A stretch of DNA of 64,000 bases. Source: Rhodopseudomonas_A palustris_F (GTDB taxonomy: Bacteria; Pseudomonadota; Alphaproteobacteria; Rhizobiales; Xanthobacteraceae). Each line of letters begins with the position of its first letter. The first letter of the stretch is position 1. The stretch is from positions 1,860,001 to 1,924,000 of the forward strand of contig NC_007925.1 of NCBI RefSeq assembly GCF_000013745.1. The letters are read 5' to 3'. The notes beneath the pieces are model-generated. The model saw only the letters and a list, made by a program, of their open reading frames with translations. It was not told the DNA's origin and made no database searches. Made by a program: the position numbers and the translations under genes. Positions 26,843-35,232 of this stretch are shown here, one piece after another.

Positions 26843-29227
26843 TCAGCCCACCGCGGCGCGCGCAGCCGTCTCGAATCCCGCGCCGGCCCGCCGCTCGACC
26901 TTGCCGTCGAACGCGCGGGCGAAGTCCAGCGCGGTCGCGGCCACCGTCGGCCGCGCAAAGAAGAAGCCCTGCACCACGTCGCAATCGAACTCGAGCAGAA
27001 TATCGACTTCCTCGGCGCGCTCGACGCCTTCCATCACCAAGGTCATGCCGAGGCCGCGGCCGAGCGCAATGACGCCTTGCAGCAATTTGCGGCTGCGCTC
27101 GGAGCCGGCGATGCCGTCGATGAACACCCGGTCGATCTTCAGCTTGTCGAACGGCAACTGGGTGAGATAGCCGAGCGACGAATAGCCGGTGCCGAAGTCG
27201 TCCAGCGCCAGCGTGACGCCGAGCCGCTTCAATTGCATCAACACGTTGCGGACCCGGCCCTCGGCGTGGTCGGCGAGCAGGCTCTCGGTCAACTCCAGGC
27301 ACAACAGATGCGGCGGCAGCCCGGTGTCCTCGAGCACGCGGACCACGTCGCTGACGAAGTCGGTATGCCAGATCTGCGCTGCGGAGACGTTCACCGCGAT
27401 GTCCCGCGGCGGCTCGCCGGCATCGAGCCAGCGCTTGGCCTGGGTCGCGGCTTCACGCAGGATCCAGAGTCCGAGATCGCAGATCAGGTGCGAGCTTTCC
27501 GCGAGCGGAATGAATTCCGCCGGCGAAATGCTACCGAGCGTCGGATGGCTCCAGCGCATCAACGCTTCGAATCCGGCGACGCGGTCGCTCGAAAGTTCGA
27601 TCTGCGGTTGGTAATGCACCGACAGCCCGACATTGTCGGTGATCGCCGCGCGCAGATCGCGGCTCAGCGCCATCTTGTGCTGCACCGCCGCGCTCATTCC
27701 GGCTTCGAAGAATCGGTAGCGGCCGCGGCCGTCTTCCTTGGCGCGGTACAGCGCCAGGTCGGCGCTGCGCAGGATCTCGTTGAGAGTGCTGCCGTCGCGC
27801 GGAATCATCGCGATGCCGATGCTGGTGCTGATCGCGGCCTCGCCGCGCTCCAGTGCGATCGGCCCGGCGATCGCCGCCAGCAACGTAGTCGCCAACTGTT
27901 CGATTTCGGAACGCGGGGTCGGATGGCTCAGCACGATGGCGAATTCGTCGCCGCCAAGCCGGGACAGGAAGTTGCCCGGCCCCAACGCCTGCGAGATCAG
28001 CTGCCCGATCTTTCGCAACAGTTCGTCGCCGGCGCCGTGGCCGAGCGTGTCGTTGATTTCCTTGAAGCCGTCGAGATCGAGCAGCAGCAGCGCGGCGTCA
28101 GACCCGGTTCGTCGGTTGCGGACCATCAGCTCGCTGATCTCAAGATGAAATAGGCTGCGGTTGGCGAGACCGGTGAGCGGATCGTAGTAAGCCAGCTTCT
28201 CCAACTGCGCCTCGGCGCTCTTGCGTGCGGAAATGTCCTGGATCGTTCCGGATAAGCCGATGATGCCGCCGTCGGCGTTGATCATCGCCTTGCTGGTGAT
28301 CGCCAGGTCGCCGATCGAGCCATCGCCGCGTTTGACCTTGATGTCGACGCTGTTGACCAATCCGGTCCGCATCACTTCGGCCTGCGCCTGCTGCAGCCGG
28401 CGGGCGCTGTCGCCGACATAAAGCGCCGTCACCGCGTTCCGCTCGGGGCGGAAGCTCTGCGGATCGTAGGCCAGCAGCTGATAGATCTCCGGGGACCACC
28501 ATAATGTTTTGTCGCCGAGCCGGAAACTCCAATCGCCGATCTTGCCGAGGTGCTGGGCTTCGAGCAACTGCTCCGAGCGCTGCCGCAGCATCGCCTTGGT
28601 CGATCGCAACGCCTGCTCGCGCTCCATCAACTCGTGGTTTTGCTGTTCCAGCGCGGCATTCTTGTCAACGATCATGCGGTGGGCGCTATCGAGTCCCTCG
28701 AGCGCCCGGTCCAGCACGCGAAACGGGAAGATGCGGATCGTGGCGTAGGCACAGAGCGCCAGCAACAGGCTGAGCAGCGTCGCAATGCCGAGGCGCTGGA
28801 TCATCGAATCCAGCGGCACCGTGAATTCGACCCTGCCGATGGAGACCCCGGCCACGGAGATCGGGACCGTCCGCGTCATCGTGGCATAAGCGGCCACGGC
28901 GTCCTCGGAAAGCACCACCTTGCCGGCCTGATCGATCACCCGATAACGCCCGGCGTTGTCCGGCAATTCCGTCAACCGAATCAGCTCGGCGATCCTGGCA
29001 GTCTGATACTGCCACAATTGAGAATGCTGATAGATATATTGCGCGACCCGGCTGGCGCTCAGTTTCGCGCGAAACGACGCGTGGGTTTCTTCATAGCGAT
29101 AGTCGATCAAACCGTAACCCAAAGGCGCCAAGATGGTGATCGCGGCGACCAGCGACAACGCAATCGCATTCACCGTCCTGCGCAGCGCCCGCACTTTGGT
29201 GTCGATCTGCGATACGTCATCGCTCAT
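26843..29227 (-). CDS. Membrane PAS-GGDEF-EAL cyclic-di-GMP protein
   Basis: 794 residues. Two membrane helices (about 20-42 and 145-168) bracket a periplasmic sensor of about 100 residues; then comes a coiled coil (185-220), a PAS domain (about 225-335), GGDEF with the intact motif at 425-429, and EAL with the motif at 554-556, plus LELTES, DDFGTGYSS and EGVE, the metal and substrate positions of active phosphodiesterases. Both activities therefore look possible. The first four bases of the gene overlap the end of the upstream gene for a phosphate-binding-like protein, suggesting that the periplasmic domain may respond to that partner; this is inference. Confidence 0.93.
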   Translation of the reverse strand: MSDDVSQIDTKVRALRRTVNAIALSLVAAITILAPLGYGLIDYRYEETHASFRAKLSASRVAQYIYQHSQLWQYQTARIAELIRLTELPDNAGRYRVIDQAGKVVLSEDAVAAYATMTRTVPISVAGVSIGRVEFTVPLDSMIQRLGIATLLSLLLALCAYATIRIFPFRVLDRALEGLDSAHRMIVDKNAALEQQNHELMEREQALRSTKAMLRQRSEQLLEAQHLGKIGDWSFRLGDKTLWWSPEIYQLLAYDPQSFRPERNAVTALYVGDSARRLQQAQAEVMRTGLVNSVDIKVKRGDGSIGDLAITSKAMINADGGIIGLSGTIQDISARKSAEAQLEKLAYYDPLTGLANRSLFHLEISELMVRNRRTGSDAALLLLDLDGFKEINDTLGHGAGDELLRKIGQLISQALGPGNFLSRLGGDEFAIVLSHPTPRSEIEQLATTLLAAIAGPIALERGEAAISTSIGIAMIPRDGSTLNEILRSADLALYRAKEDGRGRYRFFEAGMSAAVQHKMALSRDLRAAITDNVGLSVHYQPQIELSSDRVAGFEALMRWSHPTLGSISPAEFIPLAESSHLICDLGLWILREAATQAKRWLDAGEPPRDIAVNVSAAQIWHTDFVSDVVRVLEDTGLPPHLLCLELTESLLADHAEGRVRNVLMQLKRLGVTLALDDFGTGYSSLGYLTQLPFDKLKIDRVFIDGIAGSERSRKLLQGVIALGRGLGMTLVMEGVERAEEVDILLEFDCDVVQGFFFARPTVAATALDFARAFDGKVERRAGAGFETAARAAVG

Positions 29228-30096
29228 CGCCGCGCCGCCAGATTGCCGGTTTCGCGAAGCAGCCGGTCGCCCTCGGCGGAGCGCATGAAGGCGATAAAGC
29301 GTTCGAGCGCCGGCTGTTCGCGCAACGGAAATACCAGATAGATATCCTTGCCGTAGGGGTAATCGCCGCGCTCGAAATTCTCCAGTGTCGGCGCGACGCC
29401 GTCGATCGACAGAAAGCGAAGCCCGGGCTGCTCCATCAACAGCTGGGTCAGCGTCACCACCGCGAGCGAGCCGGCGATCCGGCTGGCCATGGCGACGTTG
29501 TCCTGATCGGTCGCCGCCAGCGGGACCTCGCTATGCCGACGCAACTGCTCGACCGCAGCGCCCAGCCTGGGAAACGTGCTGTCCATCAGGCCTGCGTCGA
29601 CCTCGCTGCGTGGCCGCAAGACCACCCGGACCGGGGTGCCGTCCGGCCATTTGGATTGAGGGTCGGCGAACAACCCGGCGATGTCGTTGCTGCGAATGTT
29701 GCCCGGGTTCGGCTGCGAACTCACCAGCCCGAACGGCGTCCGGGCAAACAGCACGGTGGTCAGCGGATGTGCGGCTTCCTTGGCGTTGGCCGGCCGTCCG
29801 GTGATGGCGAAGTCAAGCGAGCCATCGATCACCGCCGCGATCGCCCCGGCGCTTCCCAGGCTCGGAATGAACTCGAGCTTGCTGTCCGGCTGCTCGGCGC
29901 GGTAAGCGGCGCCGAGCCGTTGCATGGCGCGCGCCATTGATCCGGTCCCCCCGGTGCGAAGCAACTCGGCGCCGGCCGGACCGACGATCGCCGTCGCGAT
30001 CAGCACGCTGAGCGCACCGAGCATGACGATGCTCCGGCCGATCCATCGCCGCGCGGCGCGCGCCCGAGAGCTGGCCGATCGATTCGCCTGTCGCAT
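29224..30096 (-). CDS. PstS-like periplasmic substrate-binding protein
   Basis: Periplasmic binding protein of the phosphate-binding (PBP-like-2) type. After a long basic N-terminus and a hydrophobic segment ending in AGAELLRTGGTGS, the body shows the PstS-like pattern: FIPSLGSAGAIAAVIDGSLDFAITGRPA, then LVSSQPNPGNIRSNDIAGLFADP and a C-terminal FPLREQPALERFIAFM. 290 residues from the ATG at 30096; the frame is open up to 30177, so the start is uncertain. No ABC permease or ATPase lies beside it. It is instead translationally coupled to a c-di-GMP enzyme, so a sensory role is plausible. Confidence 0.8.
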   Translation of the reverse strand: MRQANRSASSRARAARRWIGRSIVMLGALSVLIATAIVGPAGAELLRTGGTGSMARAMQRLGAAYRAEQPDSKLEFIPSLGSAGAIAAVIDGSLDFAITGRPANAKEAAHPLTTVLFARTPFGLVSSQPNPGNIRSNDIAGLFADPQSKWPDGTPVRVVLRPRSEVDAGLMDSTFPRLGAAVEQLRRHSEVPLAATDQDNVAMASRIAGSLAVVTLTQLLMEQPGLRFLSIDGVAPTLENFERGDYPYGKDIYLVFPLREQPALERFIAFMRSAEGDRLLRETGNLAARR

Positions 30097-30440
30097 CGGA
30101 GAACTCACGAAACCGTGTTTGCGCAATAGCCGTGCCGACGCGTCTTGGCGTCCAGCGCGGGCGAAATTGCGCGTCAACGACTAATTTTGCACAAACCTAT
30201 TGCCTGGTATCACTACGCGGAACGAGGCCGCGTAAAACTACCAGTCGCGTGAGCGCTGCGGACCGGCTGCAAGTTGCACGATGGCAGGCTGTGGCGGCGT
30301 ATCGTGTCGTTGCAGCCGGATGAGTGCTTGGAAGCGCTGATGATCGATGCCGGTGACGGGCGCTACGTCGCGAAATGCACACGGCCGTCAATGCGACAGC
30401 AATCTGACGGGCCTTCGCGACAAATGACCGCATTCCGAGT

Positions 30441-30454
30441 TTGACTTGGGTCAA
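30441..30454. promoter_or_regulatory. FixK/FNR-type box
   Basis: TTGAC-TTGG-GTCAA is a perfect inverted repeat of the FixK/FNR class. It lies 34 bases ahead of the start of the 107-residue CxxC protein; a TATAG near 30483 could serve as -10. The remaining bases of 30178-30440 show no gene. Confidence 0.65.
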
Positions 30455-30488
30455 TCGTCGCCGTCTGAGAACATGCAACTTCTATAGC

Positions 30489-30812
30489 ATGGCAACCTTG
30501 CTCGTTTATCGCTGTCCGGAAAGCGGACTCATGACCCAGACCTGGGTCACTATCGACGCGCCCACCGGCGATCGGCAGTCCTATGAAGCCGTGTTCTGTC
30601 TGGCCTGTGCGAAGCAGCATTTTATCTGCACTGCAACCGGGCGCGCCTTGGGCGATAATAACTCTCGTCCGACCTCGCTCCATGGACCGGCTTTTCCGCC
30701 CAAGCAGATTCGGCTTTGCCACGAGCGCGCGGCGCCGTCGATCGACGTCGAAGCCAACCTCACCGACATCGTTCCTGCGATGCCTGCGGGATATCTGCAC
30801 AAGGCGCACTAG
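30489..30812 (+). CDS. Small CxxC (zinc-ribbon-like) protein, 107 aa
   Basis: The N-terminal half has a single Cys in YRCPESG followed about 30 residues later by FCLACAKQHF, resembling the treble-clef or zinc-ribbon proteins that recur in Bradyrhizobium (CPxTG ... CLACxxxH). The product is soluble, with no signal or membrane helix. The start at ATG 30489 is chosen because it keeps the first cysteine; if transcription begins about 40 bases past the FixK/FNR box, the message would be nearly leaderless, and ATG 30531 is an alternative. Function unknown; the upstream box suggests expression at low oxygen. Confidence 0.65.
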   Translation: MATLLVYRCPESGLMTQTWVTIDAPTGDRQSYEAVFCLACAKQHFICTATGRALGDNNSRPTSLHGPAFPPKQIRLCHERAAPSIDVEANLTDIVPAMPAGYLHKAH

Positions 30813-31167
30813 AGCCTGATCGCAACGGCGATCCGCGACCTCATCAACGGCGGGCTACCGAGGACGGTTGGGATCGTCGCGACTTATCAGCTGATCAATT
30901 TAGCTGATCGAAATCAGCAGTCATTGCGAGTTCGAAGAACGCGCAAGTCCGCAATCCAAATCGGCTGCGGTCCTTGTGCATTCCGGGCTGGCTCGCAGCC
31001 AACGCTGCTCGCGCCCGGAATGAGGGACTGGGAATCGTCAAGCGATCGAACCGACGAAAACTGTCCGGAGCAGGATGCGGTTTCTTCGAATCGTCATCCT
31101 GCGCGGGCTTTTTGATTGAGCATGACCGTTTCCGAAAATCGGGATCCAATTTTCGGGATCAGGCTCT
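30811..31167. repeat. Composite intergenic repeat block with 11-bp inverted ends
   Basis: The block is bounded by AGAGCCTGATC (30811-30821) and its exact inverse GATCAGGCTCT (31157-31167). Inside are an inverted CATTCCGGGC/GCCCGGAATG pair (about 30980-31023) and a GAGCATGACCGTTTCCGAAAA-type element at 31118-31166, a form I recognise from Rhizobiales intergenic regions. No gene is visible inside. It may be a nested set of REP-like elements or a MITE. Confidence 0.55.
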
Positions 31168-31945
31168 AACGGTTACGGATTTGCGCCGGGCGCTTTTCGA
31201 TGAACGCCGCCATGCCTTCGGCGCGGTCGTCCAGCGCGAAAGTCGCCCGGAACAGATCGCGCTCCACCTGCATGCCCTCGGCAAGCGTAGTTTCGAAGGC
31301 GCGGTTCACCGCGCGCTTCGCCATCTCCGCGGCCGGCTGCGACATCGCCGCGATCTTCTCGGCGGCGTCCATCGCCTCGTCCATCAGTTTGTCCGCCGGC
31401 ACGATGCGGCTGACCAGGCCGGCGCGCTCGGCTTCGGCGGCGTCCATCATCCGCCCGGTGAGGCATAAATCCATCGCCTTGGCTTTGCCGACCGCGCGGG
31501 TCAGCCGCTGCGTGCCGCCGATCCCCGGAATGGTGCCGAGGGTAATTTCCGGCTGGCCGAATTTGGCGGTCTCGGCGGCGATGATGAAGTCGCACATCAT
31601 CGCCAATTCGCAGCCGCCGCCGAGCGCGTAGCCGGAGACCGCCGCGATGGTCGGCTTGCGGCAAGTGGCGACGCGGTCGCCGCGGATCGCGGTGAAATCG
31701 GCGTTGAACATGTCGATGAAGCCCTTCGGCTGCATCTCCTTGATGTCGGCGCCGGCGGCGAACGCCTTCTCGCTGCCGGTCAGCACGATGCAGCCGATCG
31801 CGGCGTCGGCTTCCAATTCGTCGATCGCCAGCGCGATCTCGCCCAACACCCCGAACGACAACGCGTTGAGTTGTTTCGGACGATTGAGCCGGATCAGGCC
31901 GACTGCGGCCTTGCGTTCGACGATGATGGATTCGTAGCTGTTCAT
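31166..31945 (-). CDS. Enoyl-CoA hydratase
   Basis: Crotonase-fold enzyme of 259 residues hydrating trans-2-enoyl-CoA in beta-oxidation. The oxyanion-hole segments are FAAGADIKEM and SGYALGGGCELAMMCD. The catalytic glutamates sit at the conserved places: the GGGCELAM Glu, and the Glu in FGQPEITLGTIPGIGGTQRL. The C-terminus (ATFALDDRAEGMAAFIEKRPA) is typical of the short-chain EchA/FadB type. It stands alone, so pathway assignment is open. The stop codon lies at the edge of the composite repeat. Confidence 0.93.
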   Translation of the reverse strand: MNSYESIIVERKAAVGLIRLNRPKQLNALSFGVLGEIALAIDELEADAAIGCIVLTGSEKAFAAGADIKEMQPKGFIDMFNADFTAIRGDRVATCRKPTIAAVSGYALGGGCELAMMCDFIIAAETAKFGQPEITLGTIPGIGGTQRLTRAVGKAKAMDLCLTGRMMDAAEAERAGLVSRIVPADKLMDEAMDAAEKIAAMSQPAAEMAKRAVNRAFETTLAEGMQVERDLFRATFALDDRAEGMAAFIEKRPAQIRNR

Positions 31946-32045
31946 GGGACACCGCGCTGCTGGATGATGCCGCGCAATGTGCCCGCTGCCGGGGCCCGCT
32001 TCAAGGCCCCGCCAACCGGCCGCGCCGGTCGACGAGGCGCGGCGT

Positions 32046-32708
32046 TCAGGCGATGAACATCCGGGCCGCCGAGGCCACCGTCAAAAGCCCGCCGAACGCG
32101 ATGAAGATCTTGCCGATCAACGAGGTATTGCCCCACAGCGAGTCGTCATTGCTGGCTTGGGTGGCGGTTTGTTGCGGCGCGGGCTCGGCGCTCTTGCCGA
32201 TGGTCGTTGCCACGCCCGGCGCCGGAGCCTGTTCGACATTGGCGGCGAGGTCGACATCGTTGATCTGATCGGGGGCCACCACGGCGGCAGCGGGCGCCGC
32301 GGTAGCCTTGGCGGCGTCCTGCCTGGCGGCTTCGGCCTGGGCGAGCAGGGCGCTCGGCATGTCGGCGGCCGCAGCCGGCATTTCCGCATGGGCGTTGGCC
32401 ACCTTGGCCGGAAGCGGAGCTCCATCCTCGGCATCGGCGGTGACGTTGGTGAGCGCGTCGGCATTGCTGCCGCCCTTGCTGAGGGCGGTGGACTTGGGCT
32501 TGGCGGCGTGGCGCGCCGCCGGGGCGTGTTTGGCCGCGTGGTGCGGCTTGGCCGGCTTCTTCAGCGACAGCGGCTTGCCCACCGCTGTCTTGTCGTTGCT
32601 CGCGGTCTGCGAACCGGGCGCGGCGTCGGCCGTTACCGGCGGCACGCCCCATCCCCACATCCACACCGTCGTGGCCACAATCAATGCGAAGCGCCCGCTG
32701 GCCTTCAT
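32046..32708 (-). CDS. Exported Ala/Pro/Lys-rich protein with C-terminal membrane helix
   Basis: 220 residues from the ATG at 32708 (MKASGRFALIVATTVW), which follows an AGAGA ribosome-like site; the frame is open 32 codons more but that part lacks protein character. A signal peptide covers residues 1-28. The middle is low-complexity (KKPAKPHHAAKHAPAARHAAKPK, then Ala-rich), probably disordered. A hydrophobic helix near residues 200-218 (IGKIFIAFGGLLTVASAAR) would anchor the C-terminus. I recognise no family. Confidence 0.6.
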   Translation of the reverse strand: MKASGRFALIVATTVWMWGWGVPPVTADAAPGSQTASNDKTAVGKPLSLKKPAKPHHAAKHAPAARHAAKPKSTALSKGGSNADALTNVTADAEDGAPLPAKVANAHAEMPAAAADMPSALLAQAEAARQDAAKATAAPAAAVVAPDQINDVDLAANVEQAPAPGVATTIGKSAEPAPQQTATQASNDDSLWGNTSLIGKIFIAFGGLLTVASAARMFIA

Positions 32709-32910
32709 GACATCTCTCCAGTTGCCAGTCCCGGAGCGAAAAGAGACGCTTGGCGTGTTCTCAAAGGGGCAAAAACAAGGGGATTGTTCGCCGCACCGCG
32801 GCAAAACCAGGGCAAGATGAGATAGCAGTCGAACCAGCCGGTGCGATCGGTTCGAAACTACCTTTCTCCGTGGCCTGAGATCACGAGGCCGTGATCTTGC
32901 GCGGCGGGCG

Positions 32911-32935
32911 TAACAAATCAGCGATCCGTACGAAT
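32911..32935 (+). promoter_or_regulatory. Putative SigF-type ECF promoter
   Basis: GTAAC, 16 bases, CGAA. This resembles the promoter motif I recall for Caulobacter SigF (GTAACC-N16-CGAA) and lies 18 bases before the GTG of the sigma factor gene, suggesting autoregulation. Confidence 0.5.
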
Positions 32936-32953
32936 TGATTTTCAGGAGCCTGC

Positions 32954-33499
32954 GTGCAGGGACGTGACGAGGAATGGACCGGGTTGATGCGGTCGGCCAA
33001 CGCCGGCGACAGCGCGGCCTATCATCGTCTGCTGAAGGCGGTCACGCCGGTGCTGCGCGCCGCGGCGCGTCGCGGTCTGGCCCGCGCCGGCCAGCCGATC
33101 GATCAGTCCGAGGACATCGTGCAGGATATTCTGTTGGCCGTGCACCTGAAGAAACACACCTGGGACGCCAGCGCGCCATTCGCGCCGTGGCTGTTCGCGA
33201 TCGCCCGCAACAAGCTGATCGACGCGCTGCGCCGCCGCGGCCGCCGGGTGTTCGTCAATATCGATGATTTCGCCGAGACGATCCCGAGCGCGCCGGCCGC
33301 CGAAACGCTGCCCACAAGCGAGATCGCCAGCCATCTGGAGACCCTGCCGGCGCGGCAGCGCGACGTGCTGCAGGCGATCGCGGTCGACAGCGCATCGATC
33401 AAGACCACCGCGGCCAAGCTCGCGATCACCGAGGGCGCGGTGCGGGTCGCCCTGCATCGCGGCCTGTCGCGGCTCGCCAGCAAATTGCGGACGGAATGA
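32954..33499 (+). CDS. sigF: ECF sigma factor, SigF type
   Basis: 181 residues with an ECF region 2 (DIVQDILLAVHLKKHTWD, then FAPWLFAIARNKLIDALRRRGRR) and region 4 (LPARQRDVLQAIAVDSASIKTTAAKLAITEGAVRVALHRGLSRLASKL). Start at GTG with CAGGAG upstream. Its stop overlaps the start of the NrsF-like anti-sigma gene by 4 bases. Pairing with NrsF points to the Caulobacter SigF group, involved in heavy-metal and oxidative stress responses; the group name is inferred from the partner and the pattern. Confidence 0.9.
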   Translation: MQGRDEEWTGLMRSANAGDSAAYHRLLKAVTPVLRAAARRGLARAGQPIDQSEDIVQDILLAVHLKKHTWDASAPFAPWLFAIARNKLIDALRRRGRRVFVNIDDFAETIPSAPAAETLPTSEIASHLETLPARQRDVLQAIAVDSASIKTTAAKLAITEGAVRVALHRGLSRLASKLRTE

Positions 33500-34140
33500 C
33501 CATGGACACCGACCGACTGATCGCAACGCTCGCCGCCGACAACGGCTATCCGGCCCGCCCGCCCGGGCCAACCCTGGCGATCGCCGTGCCGGTGGCATGG
33601 GCGGCGTCGCTGGCGCTGTTGCTGGCGACGCTCGGCCTGCGCCCGGACTTCATGCAGGCGTTGCGCAATCCCTTATTCGATTTGAAGTTCGTGGTGACGC
33701 TGGCGTTGGCGCTCGTGGCGTTGGCGCTCGCGCTGCAGGTGTCGCGGCCGCAACAATTGCCGCGGCGCTGGTTCGGGCTGTTGCTGGTTCCGGTGGCGCT
33801 GCTGGCGCTCGGCATCGCCGGCGAGGCGCTGGCGCCGCCCCCCACGCCGGCGCTGCTGCGGCTGATGGGCCACAACGCGCTGTTGTGCATGGCGTCGATC
33901 CCGGCGTTGTCGCTGCCGCTATTGGCCGCGGCGCTAATCGGGCTGCGTCAGGGCGCGCCGGCGCGTCCGGCGTTGGCCGGCGCGATCGCGGGGCTGTTGT
34001 CGTCGGGGCTGGCGGCGGCGCTCTACGCCGCGCATTGCATCGACGACTCGCCCTTGTTCGTGGCGACCTGGTACACTTTGGCGGTGGCGCTGGTGACGTT
34101 GCTCGGCGCCGCGATCGGCGCGCGCGTGTTGCGTTACTGA
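33496..34140 (+). CDS. nrsF: Membrane anti-sigma factor, NrsF family (DUF1109)
   Basis: 214 residues with six predicted membrane helices (about 28-48, 62-82, 92-110, 128-150, 157-178 and 188-208), the topology of NrsF anti-sigma factors that hold SigF at the membrane. Two cysteines fall at residues 131 (ALLCMAS) and 181 (AAHCIDD), the positions I recall for the signal-sensing cysteines in Caulobacter NrsF. It overlaps sigF by 4 bases. The input could be thiol-reactive metals or oxidants, by analogy. Confidence 0.88.
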   Translation: MTMDTDRLIATLAADNGYPARPPGPTLAIAVPVAWAASLALLLATLGLRPDFMQALRNPLFDLKFVVTLALALVALALALQVSRPQQLPRRWFGLLLVPVALLALGIAGEALAPPPTPALLRLMGHNALLCMASIPALSLPLLAAALIGLRQGAPARPALAGAIAGLLSSGLAAALYAAHCIDDSPLFVATWYTLAVALVTLLGAAIGARVLRY

Positions 34141-34251
34141 TCCGCGACGATTGTTCCGGATGTCTCGCGCCTTCGGTCGACGCCAGCGCCGTCGATCGTC
34201 GTCACGCCACCGCGCGCGCATCGGTTCGACGAACTCTCGTCGAACCGTCGA

Positions 34252-35220
34252 TCAATTGTTCCGATGTTCGACGATGAGCGCGGATCCCACGGTGGCCAGT
34301 GTGTTCTCGATCAGCTCGGGCTCCGCGCCGTCGTTGATCAGCAGCCCGGTTTGGTCGTCGCCCGCGACATTGACGGCCCAATGCGGGTCGCCCCCGTTGT
34401 AGAGGTCCTTCTCGAGCAACATGGTCTGCAGATCGTAAAGATGCACCTTGTTGTGCGTCACCAGCAAATATCCGTTGCGCGCCGAATCGCGCGATTTTTC
34501 CGGCCAATCGTTGCGGTGCGGGTCATCCACGAAGAATATTCCGCGTTGATATCGCGGCGTTCGAAGTTCTGCCTCGGTTATTCCACGCCGGGCTCCCTCT
34601 TCGACAATTCGCGGGCCAACCTGCACCGCGTCGCGACATTTGGCGGCGCGCGGGTTGAGTTTGGTAATATCGTTCGAACTGAACAGCACCGGAACGGTCG
34701 CATCGTAACCCGGGTAGCCGGCCTCGTCGTGCAGACATAGCACGGCGCTGAAGGTCGATCTTGCGACCAGATTCGATGCGGTGTGCCCTTTGATTTTCAG
34801 AAGGCCGAGCTGGACCGGGCTGCGCTGGCTGACGGCCCAGCCGACTGCACCGAGAACCAACGGTTTGTCCTTGAGATGACCGAAGACGCCCTCCAAACTG
34901 TAACTGAGCAGTTCGGCCTTCTGTTCGCCGTTGACGATCGACTTGGCGATTCCGTCCTTGACCTCGCGGCCTGCGGCGACCGCCTCCGCGGTCCCGACCA
35001 GCCGGAGCCGAACATAGCCCAGATGGAAGCGAACGGCGGTGAATTTGATCTCCGCTCCGGAGGGCGTCTTGTAGGTGGCCTGCCGCAGCACGGAGACGTG
35101 TGGGGCGATGGCGACCCAGTTGAATTGAGCGGCCTGCAGAGCGCCGCCGGACAGCGCCAATTCAGCCACGGCGGCAAGGGCCGCCGTTGCCGCCATCAAA
35201 TGGAAACGACCGTGTGCCAC
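34252..35220 (-). CDS. Exported protein, possibly phosphodiester glycosidase-like
   Basis: 322 residues with a signal peptide (about 1-31). The order of motifs recalls the phosphodiester glycosidase (NAGPA/DUF2233) fold: CLHDEAGYPGYDATVPVLF, then DAVQVGPRIVEEG, a strand with RGIFFVDD, and near the end LYDLQTMLLEKDLYNGGDPHWAVNVAGDD, where the family has its catalytic Gly-rich segment. The match is by eye and weak. It lies 12 bases after the coiled-coil membrane protein gene on the same strand, so both probably form one operon of unknown function. Confidence 0.6.
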   Translation of the reverse strand: MAHGRFHLMAATAALAAVAELALSGGALQAAQFNWVAIAPHVSVLRQATYKTPSGAEIKFTAVRFHLGYVRLRLVGTAEAVAAGREVKDGIAKSIVNGEQKAELLSYSLEGVFGHLKDKPLVLGAVGWAVSQRSPVQLGLLKIKGHTASNLVARSTFSAVLCLHDEAGYPGYDATVPVLFSSNDITKLNPRAAKCRDAVQVGPRIVEEGARRGITEAELRTPRYQRGIFFVDDPHRNDWPEKSRDSARNGYLLVTHNKVHLYDLQTMLLEKDLYNGGDPHWAVNVAGDDQTGLLINDGAEPELIENTLATVGSALIVEHRNN

Positions 35221-35232
35221 CGCGCGGATGCC

